Assembly: GCA_028583605.1 (NCBI GenBank)
Contig: CM053331.1
Span: 17,282,857 to 17,346,856 of the forward strand
Length of the DNA: 64,000 nucleotides
From: Dastarcus helophoroides
Taxonomy: Eukaryota > Arthropoda > Insecta > Coleoptera > Bothrideridae
Reading direction: 5' to 3'
The notes below the pieces were generated by a model. It was not told the DNA's origin. It saw only the letters and a program-made list of their open reading frames with translations, and ran no database searches. The position numbers and the translations under genes were made by a program. Each line of letters begins with the position of its first letter. Within the stretch, counting starts at the first letter, position 1. Shown in pieces: positions 44,440-56,085 of this stretch.

Positions 44440-45150
44440 GTGTTTCAAATTAAGGTGCTCATACTTAAGGAGCATAATCCTCGAGCGATTTTAAAAAAAG
44501 CTTTTATCAACATAGGTCCGGACTGCTTTATTTTTAAGTTGCAGTGTCTTGACAATTAAGAAAAAAAAATGTTTTTCCTTAAATACTATAAAACTACTCG
44601 AAATATTTTTTCAATTTTGATAGATACTGTGGTGAGTCGGGTCCTACTAAACTGTCCTATTTCATCGTTTTTTATTTAATTGAATTTTATTCAATTTTTC
44701 TTACAAATAGTAAATCTACAAATACTGTATTATAAAAATTCTTTGTAACATAACATTTGCGTGAAAAACACACTTCTTAGCAGTGCAAAAATTAGATAAG
44801 GGTTATCTGTTAGGCCTGGTTTGTTTCAAGTTTAAATTACTTAAAGTCGAAAAAATCACAAATATCGGTTTCAAAAGAAAGAAGTCCGCTGTCGTAGATT
44901 AGGGCAATACAAGAACTGGTAAATATCGATAACGGAGACCGTCACAAATCTTTCGGCAAGACCATGTGGTGGTAGATCGAAGGGATTTTATAAAAATGCC
45001 CTTATAAACACGTGCAATTGTAAAGTTATTTAAATTTCAGTTGTCATCGTAAAACTTGTTTTTTTGTTGGAAGTTGTCTGTAAGTGGGTTGTGCAAGTCG
45101 TACATTTGGAGGTAGAAATAGTCGTGTATGGTCAATAAATATATTCGCTT
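44440..45150. repeat. Pieces of the 32090-33351 family interior
   Basis: GAGCATAATCCTCGAGCG, TATCAACATAGGTCCGGA, TTTTGATAGATACTG and later GTGGGTTGTGCAAGTCG, TACATTTGGAGGTAGAAATA, GTCGTGTATGGTCAATAAAT are the inverse of blocks at 32430-32640 and 33070-33150. The Lys-rich frame at 45166-45384 continues this repeat and is not a gene. Confidence 0.55.
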
Positions 45151-45929
45151 ATTTGAAGAGCAGCGATGTTTAAAACTAAGACGAAGTTTCTGCATAATTA
45201 TAAGAAAAATAAATCTGAAGAAAAGTTAATAATTTTTGACTTATTTAAAAAAAAAAAACTAGAAAAAATTGATTATTTTGTATTTTTATCGACAATTAGG
45301 CAAGAATTTTTAAAATATACGTTATTAAAACACTTCTTCACGGAGGATTTGGAAATACTACTCCTAATTTATTCTTTGCATTAAACATCCTTACTACAAC
45401 AAGCTAACGTTAACGTGAATGAACACAAAAAAAATCAATTTCTGTTCAACGTAAAGTTCTTGTGCCATTTGTGTGACGTGTGCTGTGGAATAAATAGGCA
45501 AGTAAATTTTAAATTGTCTGATGATTTTTGTTTTGTGGTTTCTTCGCTCTTATATGATTATATTAATTTTTTTTCCTGAATTTTGAGAAAATACTTATTC
45601 CTAATTTTGATTAATATCGGGTTGGGGGGCGTACAAAAAAGAAAAGGAATTAAAAAAACAAATACGAATACAACCGCGAATGAATGACTAAGTCCTTCTT
45701 AGAAAATTATTATAGAGCAAAGAACCCTACCGCTGACTGGTGCAACTACTAGTACCAAAAAAAGTTAGAAAAACACGAAGAGAATAGAAAAAAAAAGAGA
45801 CGAAAAGAAATAAAGCATATTAGTTTCGAAAGTCTTCTATTTTCTTAAGGTCGTTCTTCGGTGTTCTGCTGTTGGAAGCTGAGTTTCCAGGGGTTCAAGA
45901 AATCGATAAGACCCATCACCGCAGGCTCG

Positions 45930-45990
45930 GTAACTGACAGCAGGCATCTATATTAGGATTTGCTGATGATATAGTGTACGTTCTCAAAAA
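45930..45990 (+). pseudogene. Tiny non-LTR reverse transcriptase fragment
   Basis: One frame reads QASILGFADDIVYVL, the FADD-type catalytic block of LINE reverse transcriptases with its usual hydrophobic surroundings. Upstream and downstream frames do not extend it recognisably. The adjoining GC-richer frames at 45953-46330 on both strands may be more of the same element, but I cannot assign them. Confidence 0.45.
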
Positions 45991-46330
45991 GGAAAAAAAG
46001 GGACCGGTGTTGCAAGAAGGTTGTCTGAAGAACTTTCCAGACATAAGCAAAACCCCAAACGCAGGTGAACTCCTGGCTGGGTCTCCTTGGGATCATACGC
46101 CTGAACCCACTGGGGGCATAAGTAACCTCCCCTGTCCAGTGTTTTTGCGTATTTGCCCGGCCCGCCTTATCCGTAGATCCCTTCATTGGTTACATAATCA
46201 AAAAAAAGGACTCTTTTATATAATCTACGAAGAATTACAACACGCGCGTCACGATCGTGAAGCTTTTGCAAAATTACTAATCTATAGTCGCATGCCTAGA
46301 TTTACGGTCAAAATAAATTTACTAACGTAG

Positions 46331-47660
46331 GTGGACGAGTAGTATCAGCATCAGTTCTCGTTAGGTTTTAACTTTAAATGTTTTTTTGTGCTAAGTCAAG
46401 CTTAGCTACTTCCTAAGCCAGAAAACGTTTCTTTTATTAGAACAGTAGCCATAGAAGTAGATGTAGTGTTAGAAGGGAAAATTCTGCTCAGAAAGTTTTT
46501 TTACAAACTTGAACAACTTTTCTAGTTTATTTTATGATATTGGTTTGGGTTTGAGTGATTGAGTTTGGTATGAGTAAAGCAGAAAAAAAAACAAAGGAAC
46601 AAGTAAACAAAAGCAAAGGGAGAAAGAGTGGGAGAGAGCGAGAGATCTGTAAGATTGAATGAACATTTACGAATTTGATTTTTCACGATAAATCACAACT
46701 TTCCAAACTTGAGCTCCATTTTCTCGTAGCATTATCCTTTGGATATTGTTAGCTTAACGCTTTCAACAGAAAACTGTATGCTATGTGACGTATGCTTAAA
46801 TTAGGAAAACGACAAAATCACACACAAAATTGGGGAATAAAAATAAATTGAGAACCTCCGGGTACAAACTAACCAGCGAACACTCGCCGATAAGCAGGTG
46901 CAAAGTTAGCCGCATTTGGTTTGAGCTTACTTTATTAAAAAAAATCCTAAAATTTCATCTTACATCTTTAGATGATGCGTTTTTTTTTGAAGTTATTATC
47001 TCGTTATCTCGTAATTTTGAGTTTCAGATAAAATCTAGGTTGGAAAGTCGAAATTTACACAAAACGTTTTCAATACTCAAGTTTGAAACTGAAATTTTAG
47101 ATTTTAATGTCGAAATTAGGATACTAGAATCTAATTTTCACTAATCCAACTAAATAACACTGAATCCATAGAATGAAATAGATTAAATTTTAACCAAGAT
47201 CAGAGTATTAATTATATATTGAAATATCAAAGAAAAAAATTTATAGTATTTTTTAAATTATGAGAGAAACGAAAAAAATTACGGTACGAAGCCCCGAGTT
47301 TTTTAGTATTACCCTAATAATCAGGGTAAAAAATACACTATTTTGCTAATTTAACCGAATTTGTGTCTTTAACAATAAAAAAGTTAGTAATAGTGCTTGC
47401 CGTCTTCAGTTTGAACACGCTGTATTTGGAGGGCTGGTTGCGATCTAAATATGTTAATAATTAAAAAATATTTGTGACTAATGGATTATTATGAACTGTT
47501 ACTGAAATTTTTAGGTTTTGGTGGTTAAACATCCACATAGTCTCTGCATCCATGTACAACTGAAAATATAACATTTGAATTTGAAAGTTTCCTTTCCCAA
47601 TTTACAGAAAATAAGTTATCTGCATCTGATTCTACTCGAGGAAATTTGGAATAAAATATG
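46331..47660. other. Interval without recognised genes
   Basis: Purine-rich sequence near 46590-46650 (AAAGGGAGAAAGAGTGGGAG) and a quasi-periodic AT block near 46960-47150; nothing else supported. Confidence 0.4.
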
Positions 47661-47907
47661 TTATAGGTTCAGCATGAGTTGCCTCATTTGATGAATCTCG
47701 GGAATGAAAGCGTTTACGCAGAATACAACTATGAATATAAGGAATTTGGCATGAATTGGGAATAAGTGAGGTTTTACCAATCCGAACCCAAACTCGTACA
47801 TATTATAAACATCAGGTCTAGATCTGGGGTCGGAATAAATAAGATATAAAAATAGACCGAGTAAGCGTAATAAAATAAAATTGAAAATGGGCGGAAACAC
47901 GCGGTAT
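47661..47907 (-). CDS. Candidate terminal exon of a membrane protein
   Basis: On the minus strand a pyrimidine tract ending TTTCACTTTTAG (about 47908-47919) precedes an open frame of about 82 codons. It starts GYRVFPPIFNFILLRLLGLF and ends in a stop at 47661. It has two hydrophobic stretches (FILLRLLGLFLYLIY and FLIFIVVFCVNAFI) separated by a polar segment SDPRSRPDVYNMYEFGFG. Composition with Pro, Arg, Gly and Met is better than random AT-rich frames. The minus strand upstream (about 47950-48100) has another plausible stretch, QLCVLQVNVIVKIAEIGYKS. The joining phase does not work with the obvious donor. No family recognised. Confidence 0.3.
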
Positions 47908-48229
47908 CCCTAAAAGTGAAATGAAAACAATTTTAGTGACGAGATAAACCTTCGTTGAAATTGTGAATGTTGGAAAGGGTGCAATCGATAAGGCCATTCA
48001 AGCAACTTTTGTAACCTATTTCGGCGATCTTTACAATGACATTTACTTGCAACACGCACAATTGGTTTTCTTCAGACACGTATTGTATACTGTATATTTT
48101 GTATATTATTTTCTCCTGCTTATTTTTACATTGAAGAAAAATATTTTATATAAGATTAGAATGAATATAAGGTACGTTATACTGAGTAAAATGAATAAAA
48201 TCATCTCCATTGTAGAAAAATATTAGCAA

Positions 48230-48978
48230 ATTTATGACTAATCACTAGAGGCAGATTTAAGTCACAGTCAAATTAGGTAAGAAATTAAGGAAAATGTTAA
48301 ATTAGGCAAAGAGCTAAATGGAACAGCTAAAAAGGAAAAAAAAAGGCATTAAAAGGTCAACTAAACAAGGTTAATTAACAAGAAAAACATTTATCGACAA
48401 TTCTGAACGCTACATTTTTACAACAACAAATTAAATGTCTCCCAATTGTCCATTGTAAAACTTGTACGTTTTCATGACAATAAATCCTAGTAATTTAAAT
48501 GTTTTTCTCTATATAGATAGACAATGCAAAAATTCGGTTACGAGCTATTGCTTTCACCCTTAGCGCGAATCTAGACAAAGTCTTTAATTTTTTCAAAAGA
48601 TGAACATTTTAAAAGAAAGTAGGTCTTCTTTAATATTATCTATTTTTTTTGAGCGAAAAATAATGCAGCATATTATTTTACTATAAGAAGTATAAACAAC
48701 GTACTTTTGACAGCTATCTGTAAGTTGGTTTTCTCCCCTTATGAGAACTTTTTTCCTCAGTATATTTTTGCAACAAAGAAATTATGATAATTGGGAATGC
48801 GTAATTTACCCAGACTTCTAATAAAAATATATAACACTAGATTCTACCCTTACATTTGATTTGTTTTTATGTGTTTATTTATTTACCGCGAATGTAGAAT
48901 GTGATATTGCGTAATATAAAGTTTTTTACGTATAATTGAAATAAACATAATGTTTTTACTGAAAAAATTTTTGCTATT
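48230..48978. other. Interval without recognised genes
   Basis: No supported feature; AT-rich, no inverted termini recognised. Confidence 0.35.
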
Positions 48979-48979
48979 A

Positions 48980-50098
48980 TATACAGGGTAAGTCAAAAAG
49001 AATTGGTCAACGCTAAACTGGAGATACTACCCACCAAAATATTACGGTTAAGCTCAACATGTGGCTGGTTTACGAGTACAGAGCGTTCAAACGTTAAATT
49101 TTCTTATGAAATTTTTCAATATTTGAAAAAGTTTTGATGCTATGGATCTAAAAATTGAAAATTTTATGTTTTTTGCTGTGACGATTGCGAATTTTAAGCT
49201 TTTTTTTAACCTTTTTCCTAGAGGGCGCTAGTTTCGCTATATTAATTATGTAAAATAAAACACATTTTTTTGTCTGTTGAAGTACGCCTAAAGCAAATAG
49301 AAAATGTAAAAGAATGATTGATTCTACAAAGAAAAGGTACTCTTGTCTAGGTCGTCTAAATCTATTGGTTTTTAAGATATTTGCATTTAGAAGTTTAATG
49401 CATTTGTTTTTCAATTTTTAAGACGGAAATATTACTGTATTTTTTGAGGTTTGCAGAATTTAGTTTATCGGGAAGAATTAAATTGTCTTCAGGAGTTGTT
49501 GTAAATAATTCAAGGAGCCGCAAATACATTTAAAAATAATAGGAAAATTTTGATTATGACATTTAAGGAAGTGTAATTGAAATTTTTTGAAGGTAGGTAG
49601 ACACTGTCCTTGTCTCTAGTGCCAATAATTTTATTTTTTGTTTACTATTGCTTTGATTGCCTTACGGTATTTTTGAATATTTTAAGAATAAGAAATAATA
49701 AATTACATTGGACCTTTTAAGTGCAAATAACTCAAAAACCGATAGATTTGGGCAACCTAAACAACAGCACCTTTTCTTTGTAGAACTGATTGTTCTTTTA
49801 TAATATCTAATTGTTTTAAGTATAACTCTACAGATAAAAAAAATGTTTTAATTTATGTAAATAATAATATGAAATAATGCCATCTAGGGACAGGGTCAAA
49901 ATAAACCTTAAACTCGTAATTCCCACACAAAAAACATAAAACTCCCAAATATTAAATTTATAGCATCAAATTTTGAACACCTTGTATATCTTAAACCAGT
50001 GACATTGATATAAGGCATATTTAGCTCAATCATAATATTTTGGTGTGTACTATTTCCAGTTTAGCGTTAAGCCATTCTTTCTGACTCACCCTGCATAC
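48980..50098. mobile_element. Long-inverted-repeat element, about 1.12 kb
   Basis: The left end ATACAGGGTAAGTCAAAAAG, AACGCTAAACTGGAGATAC, CACCAAAATATTACGG is mirrored by the right end (CATAATATTTTGGTGTG, TATTTCCAGTTTAGCG, CTTTCTGACTCACCCTG). Inner blocks also pair: TTTGATGCTATGGATC with the inverse of TTATAGCATCAAATTT, and TCTACAAAGAAAAGGTAC with CACCTTTTCTTTGTAGA. Arms are at least 430 bp. No transposase. Confidence 0.75.
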
Positions 50099-50781
50099 AT
50101 TATTAAAAAGAGTCTTTTAACATCTATAATTATGCAATTTTTCTAAACTATGTGTTTAGAGCACTTTGCCTTTCTGGAGGCATTTTTCGCACAGAAGTGC
50201 TCTTACACAAAGTAATTCAAAGATTAACAATTAGAAAAGGAATATCCTTTGGGTAATTTTATCAAATTACTCAAACATCTGTGTTTACTTAGAAATTAAA
50301 AAAAACAGCGTGTAGTTCAAAAATTGTGTTCCACAATAGCAAGTAATTCTTTAAAGGGACTGTGGGGGTTATAAGAGTAATTGTTACTAAATTACATTTT
50401 GAAACTTTTGTCTTATAATATTTACAATTGTTCACAAGTAATAACTTTTTTCCGCGGATATTTTCAATCACTTTAATTTTCAAACTCGTATTTGTTTAAT
50501 CAATAAATGCAATAAAAATACAGGGACTAACTTAACATAAAATATTATTGTTTGTTAATAGTAAAAAAATAAATTTTCAGAAGGGGTAAATTATTAAGGC
50601 CGATTTTAGGATTTATTTGCAGCAAAATGCACAGTTTCCAAGACATCTAATTAGTAAATTTCTGTGTGACTAGCCTTCTGCCAGGAGCTAGACTCACCGC
50701 AATTTACATGGCTTGAAATAAGTATACTTAAATATATCATACATCTGGCCAATGATTCCCTTTTTTTTGGGTTAGTTTTAA
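50099..50781. other. Interval without recognised genes
   Basis: Nothing recognised. Confidence 0.35.
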
Positions 50782-51060
50782 TAGTATATTCTACAAGTTA
50801 TGGAATGGCACATATTCCACACGAGCGAAAAGTTTGTAGCCCGAGCCGCAGGCGAGGGCTACGGTTTCGCGAGTGTGGAATATGCCATTCCAAACGTGTT
50901 GTAGACTATACTTTCTCTAACAAGATTATAGAAAAACCCCTAAATATTCATAAAAAACTTCAAAGTAGATTACAATTTTGAAACACGACACTTTAAATAA
51001 ATACCTTAATTATTACATGTAACCTTAGCAACAAAAACAAATTACTTGATATTCCGCCCT

Positions 51061-51440
51061 AAAATGAACCTAAACGGCTTCTGATTCGCCGAAAGTCGTG
51101 CAGAATATTAATATTCTAAACGACCTAAATGTTTCCGACCAATAAGAATCATTTAAAACGGTGTGTAGAATATATTCTGAACGGGTGCTGGAATGACATC
51201 TGTTCTATAACAATTTTTAGTGATAGAACGTGCAGTTTCTATGATAGTGTTAGAGAAAGATTTTTCTCTAACACTATTATAGAAACTGCACATTCTATGA
51301 TTAAAAATTTTGATAGAACAAATGTCATTTCAGCACCCGTTCAGAATATTTGTAATTCTACACACCGTTTAGAATATTAATATTCCAGCACAATTTTCGA
51401 CCAATCAGAAGCCGTTTAAGTTCATTTTAGGACGGGATAT
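51061..51440. repeat. Inner palindrome, centre about 51264
   Basis: Left CTAAACGGCTTCTGATTCG, AATATTAATATTCTAAACG, CACACCG-inverse, TGAACGGGTGCTGGAATGAC and GTGCAGTTTCTATGATAG are mirrored on the right, meeting at GAGAAAGATTTTTCTC. The left side has an extra ~40 bp (51123-51160) without a partner. A transcript would form a hairpin with arms above 100 bp. Confidence 0.8.
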
Positions 51441-51490
51441 CAAGCAATTTGTTTTTGTTGCTATGGTTACATGTAACAATTATAGTAGTT

Positions 51491-51605
51491 TGTACAACTC
51501 GAGCGGATTGTCCATATCGCACTCGAACGATTGAGGCACTCCGCTTACGGCGTCGTGCTCAAACTTCGTTCTCGTGCGATATGGACAATCCTCTCGAGTT
51601 GTACA
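51491..51605. repeat. Second inner hairpin with GC-richer arms
   Basis: TGTACAACTCGAGCGGATTG, CCATATCGCACTCGAACGA and the inverse TCGTGCGATATGGACAATCC, TCTCGAGTTGTACA pair over about 40 bp around a 35-bp loop region. A diverged inverse copy lies at 58640-58755. Confidence 0.75.
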
Positions 51606-52344
51606 GCGTATTTTTCCTACGACTACGATCTATCAAAGACTAAAATATGATTTAGCAAATTAATAATTTTTCATGTGACATTTGCAGTTTCTAAAATATT
51701 TTATATAGTGTCCATGTGTCAATGAAACGTCATAAATTTATCGTAGCAAAATTTATATTTACTTTTGATTTCTAAGGTAATAATATCTTGAATATTTCAC
51801 TTGCAGCCTCAGAAATATCCGCTGGAATAAAGTTTACTGATTCTGCACTAAAAGCACTCATTTTAAATAATTTTTTTGGTAAATACCGAAGTCAGTTTGA
51901 CAGATTCTATGGTATAATTCTGAATCTAAAAATGACATTCGTCTTTATCGCATGCCATGATTGGTCAATTTCATATCCACACTAGTGTGGATATGAAATC
52001 GACCAATCAGTGCGCGACTTTCGTTATATCCGTTCACTAGACTGATATGGTCTATCTATCCTCCTCGCAAGGTATAAAGAAAACAGCGCATATACGGGTG
52101 GGAGTGGGAAAAAGTATTTATTGAAAGTCTCGCGTTTCAAATTTGTAATCTATTTTGAAGATTTTTATGAACATTTAGGGGTTTTTCTATAATCTTGTTA
52201 GAGAACGTGCATAGTCTACAACACGTTTGGAATGGCTTATTCCACACTCGCGAAACCGTAACCCTCGCCTGCGGCTCGGTCGAGAAACTTTTCGCTCGTG
52301 TGGAATATACGCCATTCCACAACTTGTTGTAGAATATACTATTA

Positions 52345-53118
52345 GTATTCACTCGTATCTAAAGACTAACATACAATTATGACCAGGGACGGATTAAGCA
52401 TAACACACTGGTGGAGGTCCCCCTGTGTAATGTAAAAACCTTTAAACCTTTTACTTCGTTTCTACATTTGATTTGATAACTAAAAAAGACGTCAGGCTGA
52501 AAATAATATTTAACTATTCTCTTTTGACGTTTGCCATGTCCACAATGTTTCTGATGGCTGAAAAATAAAAAGCTCCAACATATTGTAGCACCTTCTTTGC
52601 TCTATTTTTAAATAATTAAATAATGCGCCCAAAGCAATTTTTATTACTAAAAACAAAACAATCTACTATTTTAGAGGATGCCCCTGTGTAGTGGTACAGG
52701 GAGTCCATTTATTAAGACTAACCCTGTACATGTAGTACACTCTTGAATTCGCTTCTAATAATGGCAAATCATATTCTTTTCTATTCTTTAAAATATAAAT
52801 ATAATTATACGATTTATGACAGCAATCAAACGAAATGCAACCATGGTTCAGTTTACGCTTCGACTGGGCCCATGTTTATTAACTATTCCTTTTCGCCACC
52901 TTTTCGACTTGAATTTCTAAAGTCGACCTACTACGTGTTTAGCTATTTCTTTCATGTGTATATTCTTTGGACAGCATTTTGGATTATGAAAGATTTTCAA
53001 TTTTTTTTCTTCTTCTTATACAAACTTACTTAACACTGCCCTTTTAAAAACTAAGTCGTCAAATATGTGTTTAACTATTTTTTTCGCATATTCATTAAAA
53101 AAAATTAGGTTATAATGA
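52345..53118. other. Interval without recognised genes
   Basis: Contains weakly mirrored phrases (GGTCCCCCTGTGTAATG near 52420, GCCCCTGTGTAGTGGTACAG near 52682) but no clear element. The 96-codon frame at 52743 shows no motif. Confidence 0.35.
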
Positions 53119-53130
53119 TAATGATTCTAA

Positions 53131-53262
53131 TTTTTTTATTCAGTTTATTGGCTTTTTCTTCGCCGGTCACTCCTTTCACAATCCTAAATTTCAGTACCTT
53201 CTATTAAGGAATGGCAATCTGAGTGACCGGCGAAAAAAAAGCCAATAAACTGAATAAAAAAA
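53131..53262. mobile_element. Small hairpin element with 42-bp near-perfect arms
   Basis: Arm 53131-53172 (ending CTTCGCCGGTCACTC) and arm 53221-53262 (starting GAGTGACCGGCGAA) match at all but one position, around a 48-bp loop. AATGATTCTAATTT lies just outside the left arm and again about 35 bp beyond the right arm. The near-identity suggests a recent origin. Confidence 0.6.
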
Positions 53263-53376
53263 TATGAATACTTCGCAAATAAATTACAGAGAATATCTAA
53301 ATGATTCTAATTTCGAAATACCATTTCATCTCCCTTTTATTACCCTCTGAAAAACGCAATGCCTTGTATATTATAT

Positions 53377-54096
53377 GTACAGGTTTATTGATCATATATT
53401 GACCCATAGCCTATTTCACTTATTTTTTTATTCTTAAAACATTTTTATTATATGCTCTTAAAAAAAGAATTGTACACAGTTTTAATATATTTAACAAACA
53501 TCAGTTTTTTTAATGGAACACCCTGTATATTTTGACCTATTTAAGTAGCTCTATTTTGTCTGATTCCAATGATGCCTAATAAGTTACATATTTATTCCAA
53601 ATATTTTTGCAGAAATAACGTATTTATAACGGAATAACCATTCCGTTAAGCCGTATGTAAAAAAAACTACAGCTTTGAGCAATTTTAAATAATGAGATAA
53701 ATTATAGCACAGTCAGTAATCTAAAATATCATTTAGAACTGAAGTGGAGGTTAAGTTGAGCAATTTTCTAACTTCAAAATTTTCTTGTTACAAATATCTC
53801 GTTTCTGCCAAAACGGTTGAAATAAATGTATAACTGGTATAAATCATTAAAATAAGAAAAAAAAAATAGGGCTATCAGAATATGTAAAAATGTGCTATGT
53901 ATGTTCTATTTAAAAAAAAACTGATGTTTGTTAAATATATCAAAATTGGGTTATTCAATTGGTTTTCTAATAGCATATAATAATAAGAATAAGAATATTT
54001 TTAAATCCACACCAACTTGATTTCTTACATTATTTTCGTTCCTTAAAAAAAAGCGAGATAGGCTATGGGTCAATATATGATCAATAACCCTATACA
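53377..54096. mobile_element. Long-inverted-repeat element, about 0.72 kb
   Basis: TTTATTGATCATATATTGAC and CCATAGCCTATTTCAC on the left are mirrored by GATAGGCTATGGGTC and AATATATGATCAATAACC on the right. Inner AATATATTTAACAAACATCA (53485) pairs with TGATGTTTGTTAAATATATC (53922). Confidence 0.75.
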
Positions 54097-54880
54097 TCGC
54101 AAACTTATAATTTGAGCGGTAATTCAAGTTTGGAGACTTTGCAGGAGAGAAAACATAAATGTCAGTTCATAGATGTTTTTATAAGTGTCTAACATTAACG
54201 TTTACATAAATTGCTTTAAAACATAACACTTGTAATAACACGAAGCAGATTAGTGAAATGCTAATCTTTGCCCTAGGGACGCTCGGTTGCACACCTAACC
54301 TCTGTTGATATTAACTTGCGGCTTCTGCCAGGTGCTTATGTTATTACAATTTAGGTGATGTGCTTATTTACGACTACTTCAGCCGTGCTTGCACTGTGCA
54401 CTGTTTACAGAACCTTATGTAATTATCCCGTATTTACCTTCATTCCAACTTTATCTTATAAGTTTACTGACGGGTTTCTATGTTTGCGGAGTGGTGGCTT
54501 TGCAAATGTAGCTTTAATTTGAATTCTATCGCATAGGTGCCAAAGTCGTGAGAGTATCGGAAAACTTATAATCTCATTATGCTATGCATAGCTTAGATAT
54601 TGATTCAACTTTGGTATGCAAGTAACTTTCGGAATGTCCTATACCGCCCGACATGCATCATCTATTACTCAGTTCAAACAGACATTATTATTTTTAGGTG
54701 ATTATAAGGAGCTGACAATTTCGACTTTTTAATCCTAAAATTTAAATAAAATGCAAAATTTTCGAATTTTAAAACTTCAAGAAACTTTAATTCCGCATTT
54801 TCATCAAAAAGTCTACATTTTAGGAGAATCGCAATATTTTTAAATTGAAATTCAAGCTTTAACACAAAGTTATCAGAAGA
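54097..54880. other. Interval without recognised genes, 54240-54560 less AT-rich
   Basis: 54240-54560 lacks repeat similarity to the rest of the window and is GC-richer, so it may be unique host sequence. No exon signature was convincing. 54700-54870 is the quasi-periodic AT texture seen elsewhere. Confidence 0.4.
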
Positions 54881-54884
54881 ACAA

Positions 54885-55165
54885 GTACTATCGTGGAAAA
54901 TGCTCGCAGGAACTAATAGGATTAATCCCTCCAAGGGCAAGATTTTTGAGGCATACAAGACAGTCGGAAACAGCAAATTCCTGTGCGTTCCAGCTTGACG
55001 CAGCGATGACTTCTGTCTACGAAGACTCTTTTTTTCTGTTGAACTTCCAAGCTATGGAATCGAAATAAATTTTACCCAAAAGTTACAACCTATCTTTGTT
55101 TAAGAAGGCGGTTAATCATTATCTACCCTTGTTTTCGAATCCTACTCGCAGTGCTTTGAAGGCAT
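54885..55165 (+). pseudogene. C-terminal end of a LINE (Jockey/CR1-type) polyprotein
   Basis: One frame reads GLIPPRARFLRHTRQSETAN, then CAFQLDAAMTSVYEDSFF. Shifting one frame, TSKLWNR preceded by a stop, then LPKSYNLSLFKKAVNHYL and a stop near 55166. This is the SFFPRTxxLWNxLP...YNLxxFKxxVNxxL ending that closes many arthropod LINE reverse-transcriptase proteins. A nonsense change and a frameshift are visible; no RT core is present upstream, so this is a 5'-truncated dead copy. Confidence 0.65.
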
Positions 55166-55739
55166 AATGGGGCTACCTTTGTGAGTTGATTAAACTTAGA
55201 AAAAATTAACTTGAGATTTTGAGAAATTTATAAATAAAAGCTTAAAATTTCAGTACAAAACTTATTGATAAAATTTCAAATACAACAAACATTTCAGAAT
55301 AATAAGTTTTTAAAAACTCCATCTAAAATATGAAATTTTGGAGTATTTTAAAAAATGCAATCATGATGCTTTGTATATTTTAGAAATGTCACTATCAGTT
55401 CATTTCGCATCCGTTGCCAAGGTTGCGACCGCGAAATTACATTTTATATCCGCGTTAGGAGCTGCAAAATAATACCTTTGTGTCCGGTTGCAGAAAAAAA
55501 AAATATTAGGCCCCTTTACACTTATAGTCTTTTCGGGCGATCTTGTCAGTACGCGCTAATCGCGCGTTCCAAGCGGTACGCAAACGTTCCTTTCGCATAC
55601 AATCTTTTACTTCGAGTCGATCCTACATAATTTTAACTGCATCTTTTCCCAAATGACAATTTGGATTTAGACTGACATTTTTTCTCGCACGATTTAAACG
55701 GCGTGCGTCAATCCAGCGGGAAAGTGTGTAATTGTAATG

Positions 55740-55890
55740 CTTCTATTTTCGGAGTTTCCTGATGGTTGCTCAGCAACCATCAAGCAACAGCAACAAACTT
55801 AAATACTGGAATAACTTATTTTCGGATCTGAAACTGCATCACTGCATCGAGAAAGTAGGCATTCTCTATTAACAAATCACGCATGGGTTG
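55740..55890. repeat. Fragment of the giant-hairpin family tail
   Basis: TTTTCGGAGTTTCCTGATGG, TTGCTCAGCAACCA, TTATTTTCGGATCTGAAACT and GAGAAAGTAGGCATTCTC correspond to 42075-42175 and 13030-13130. Confidence 0.5.
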
Positions 55891-55939
55891 CCTAATTCAA
55901 TCCTGGCCAGAATATATTTAATTGACAATTATTTAGTGT

Positions 55940-56060
55940 AGTAAGAAAGTGAAATACAAATCTTGTCCCCTGGAACCAAGAAAGGTTAAAAAACACAACA
56001 AATGTTGCTTTAACTTGTTCTGATAGCCAAGCTATCATCTTCAGAAAGATACTAACACCT
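55940..56060 (-). mobile_element. Family C terminal-repeat copy
   Basis: GTGAAATACAAATCTTGTCC, CCTGGAACCAAGAAAGGTT, TTGCTTTAAC and GATAGCCAAGCTATCATCTT match 23068-23219 in order. On the minus strand the core reads CTGAAGA with a GATAGC/GCTATC stem, but the next block is AGAACAAGTT, so the second hammerhead core is lost. Confidence 0.6.
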
Positions 56061-56085
56061 AATCCCAAAAATTAACCCTTGTACA

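Larger units (their letters stand above)
50782..52344. mobile_element. Giant-hairpin long-inverted-repeat element, about 1.56 kb
   Basis: Ends TAGTATATTCTACAAG and the inverse of TTGTAGAATATACTA; next AATGGCACATATTCCACACG and CGAGCCGCAGGCGAGGG pair with CCCTCGCCTGCGGCTCG and CGTGTGGAATATACGCCATT. ACAAGATTATAGAAAAACCC pairs with GGGTTTTTCTATAATCTTGT. The left arm itself contains a nearly complete inner palindrome (51061-51440) centred at about 51264. Damaged relatives are at 12440-13160 and 41480-42200, and loose pieces at 55740-55890 and 58623-59035. No transposase. Confidence 0.8.

Noticed and set aside
45166..45384. Lys/Phe-rich 72-codon plus frame
   Set aside because: It lies in a dispersed repeat shared in inverse with 32800-33150, where the frame is not kept.
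52743..53033. 96-codon plus frame as a gene
   Set aside because: Composition is that of AT-rich noise (Phe, Tyr, Asn, Ile) with no motif, splice context or homologous feel.
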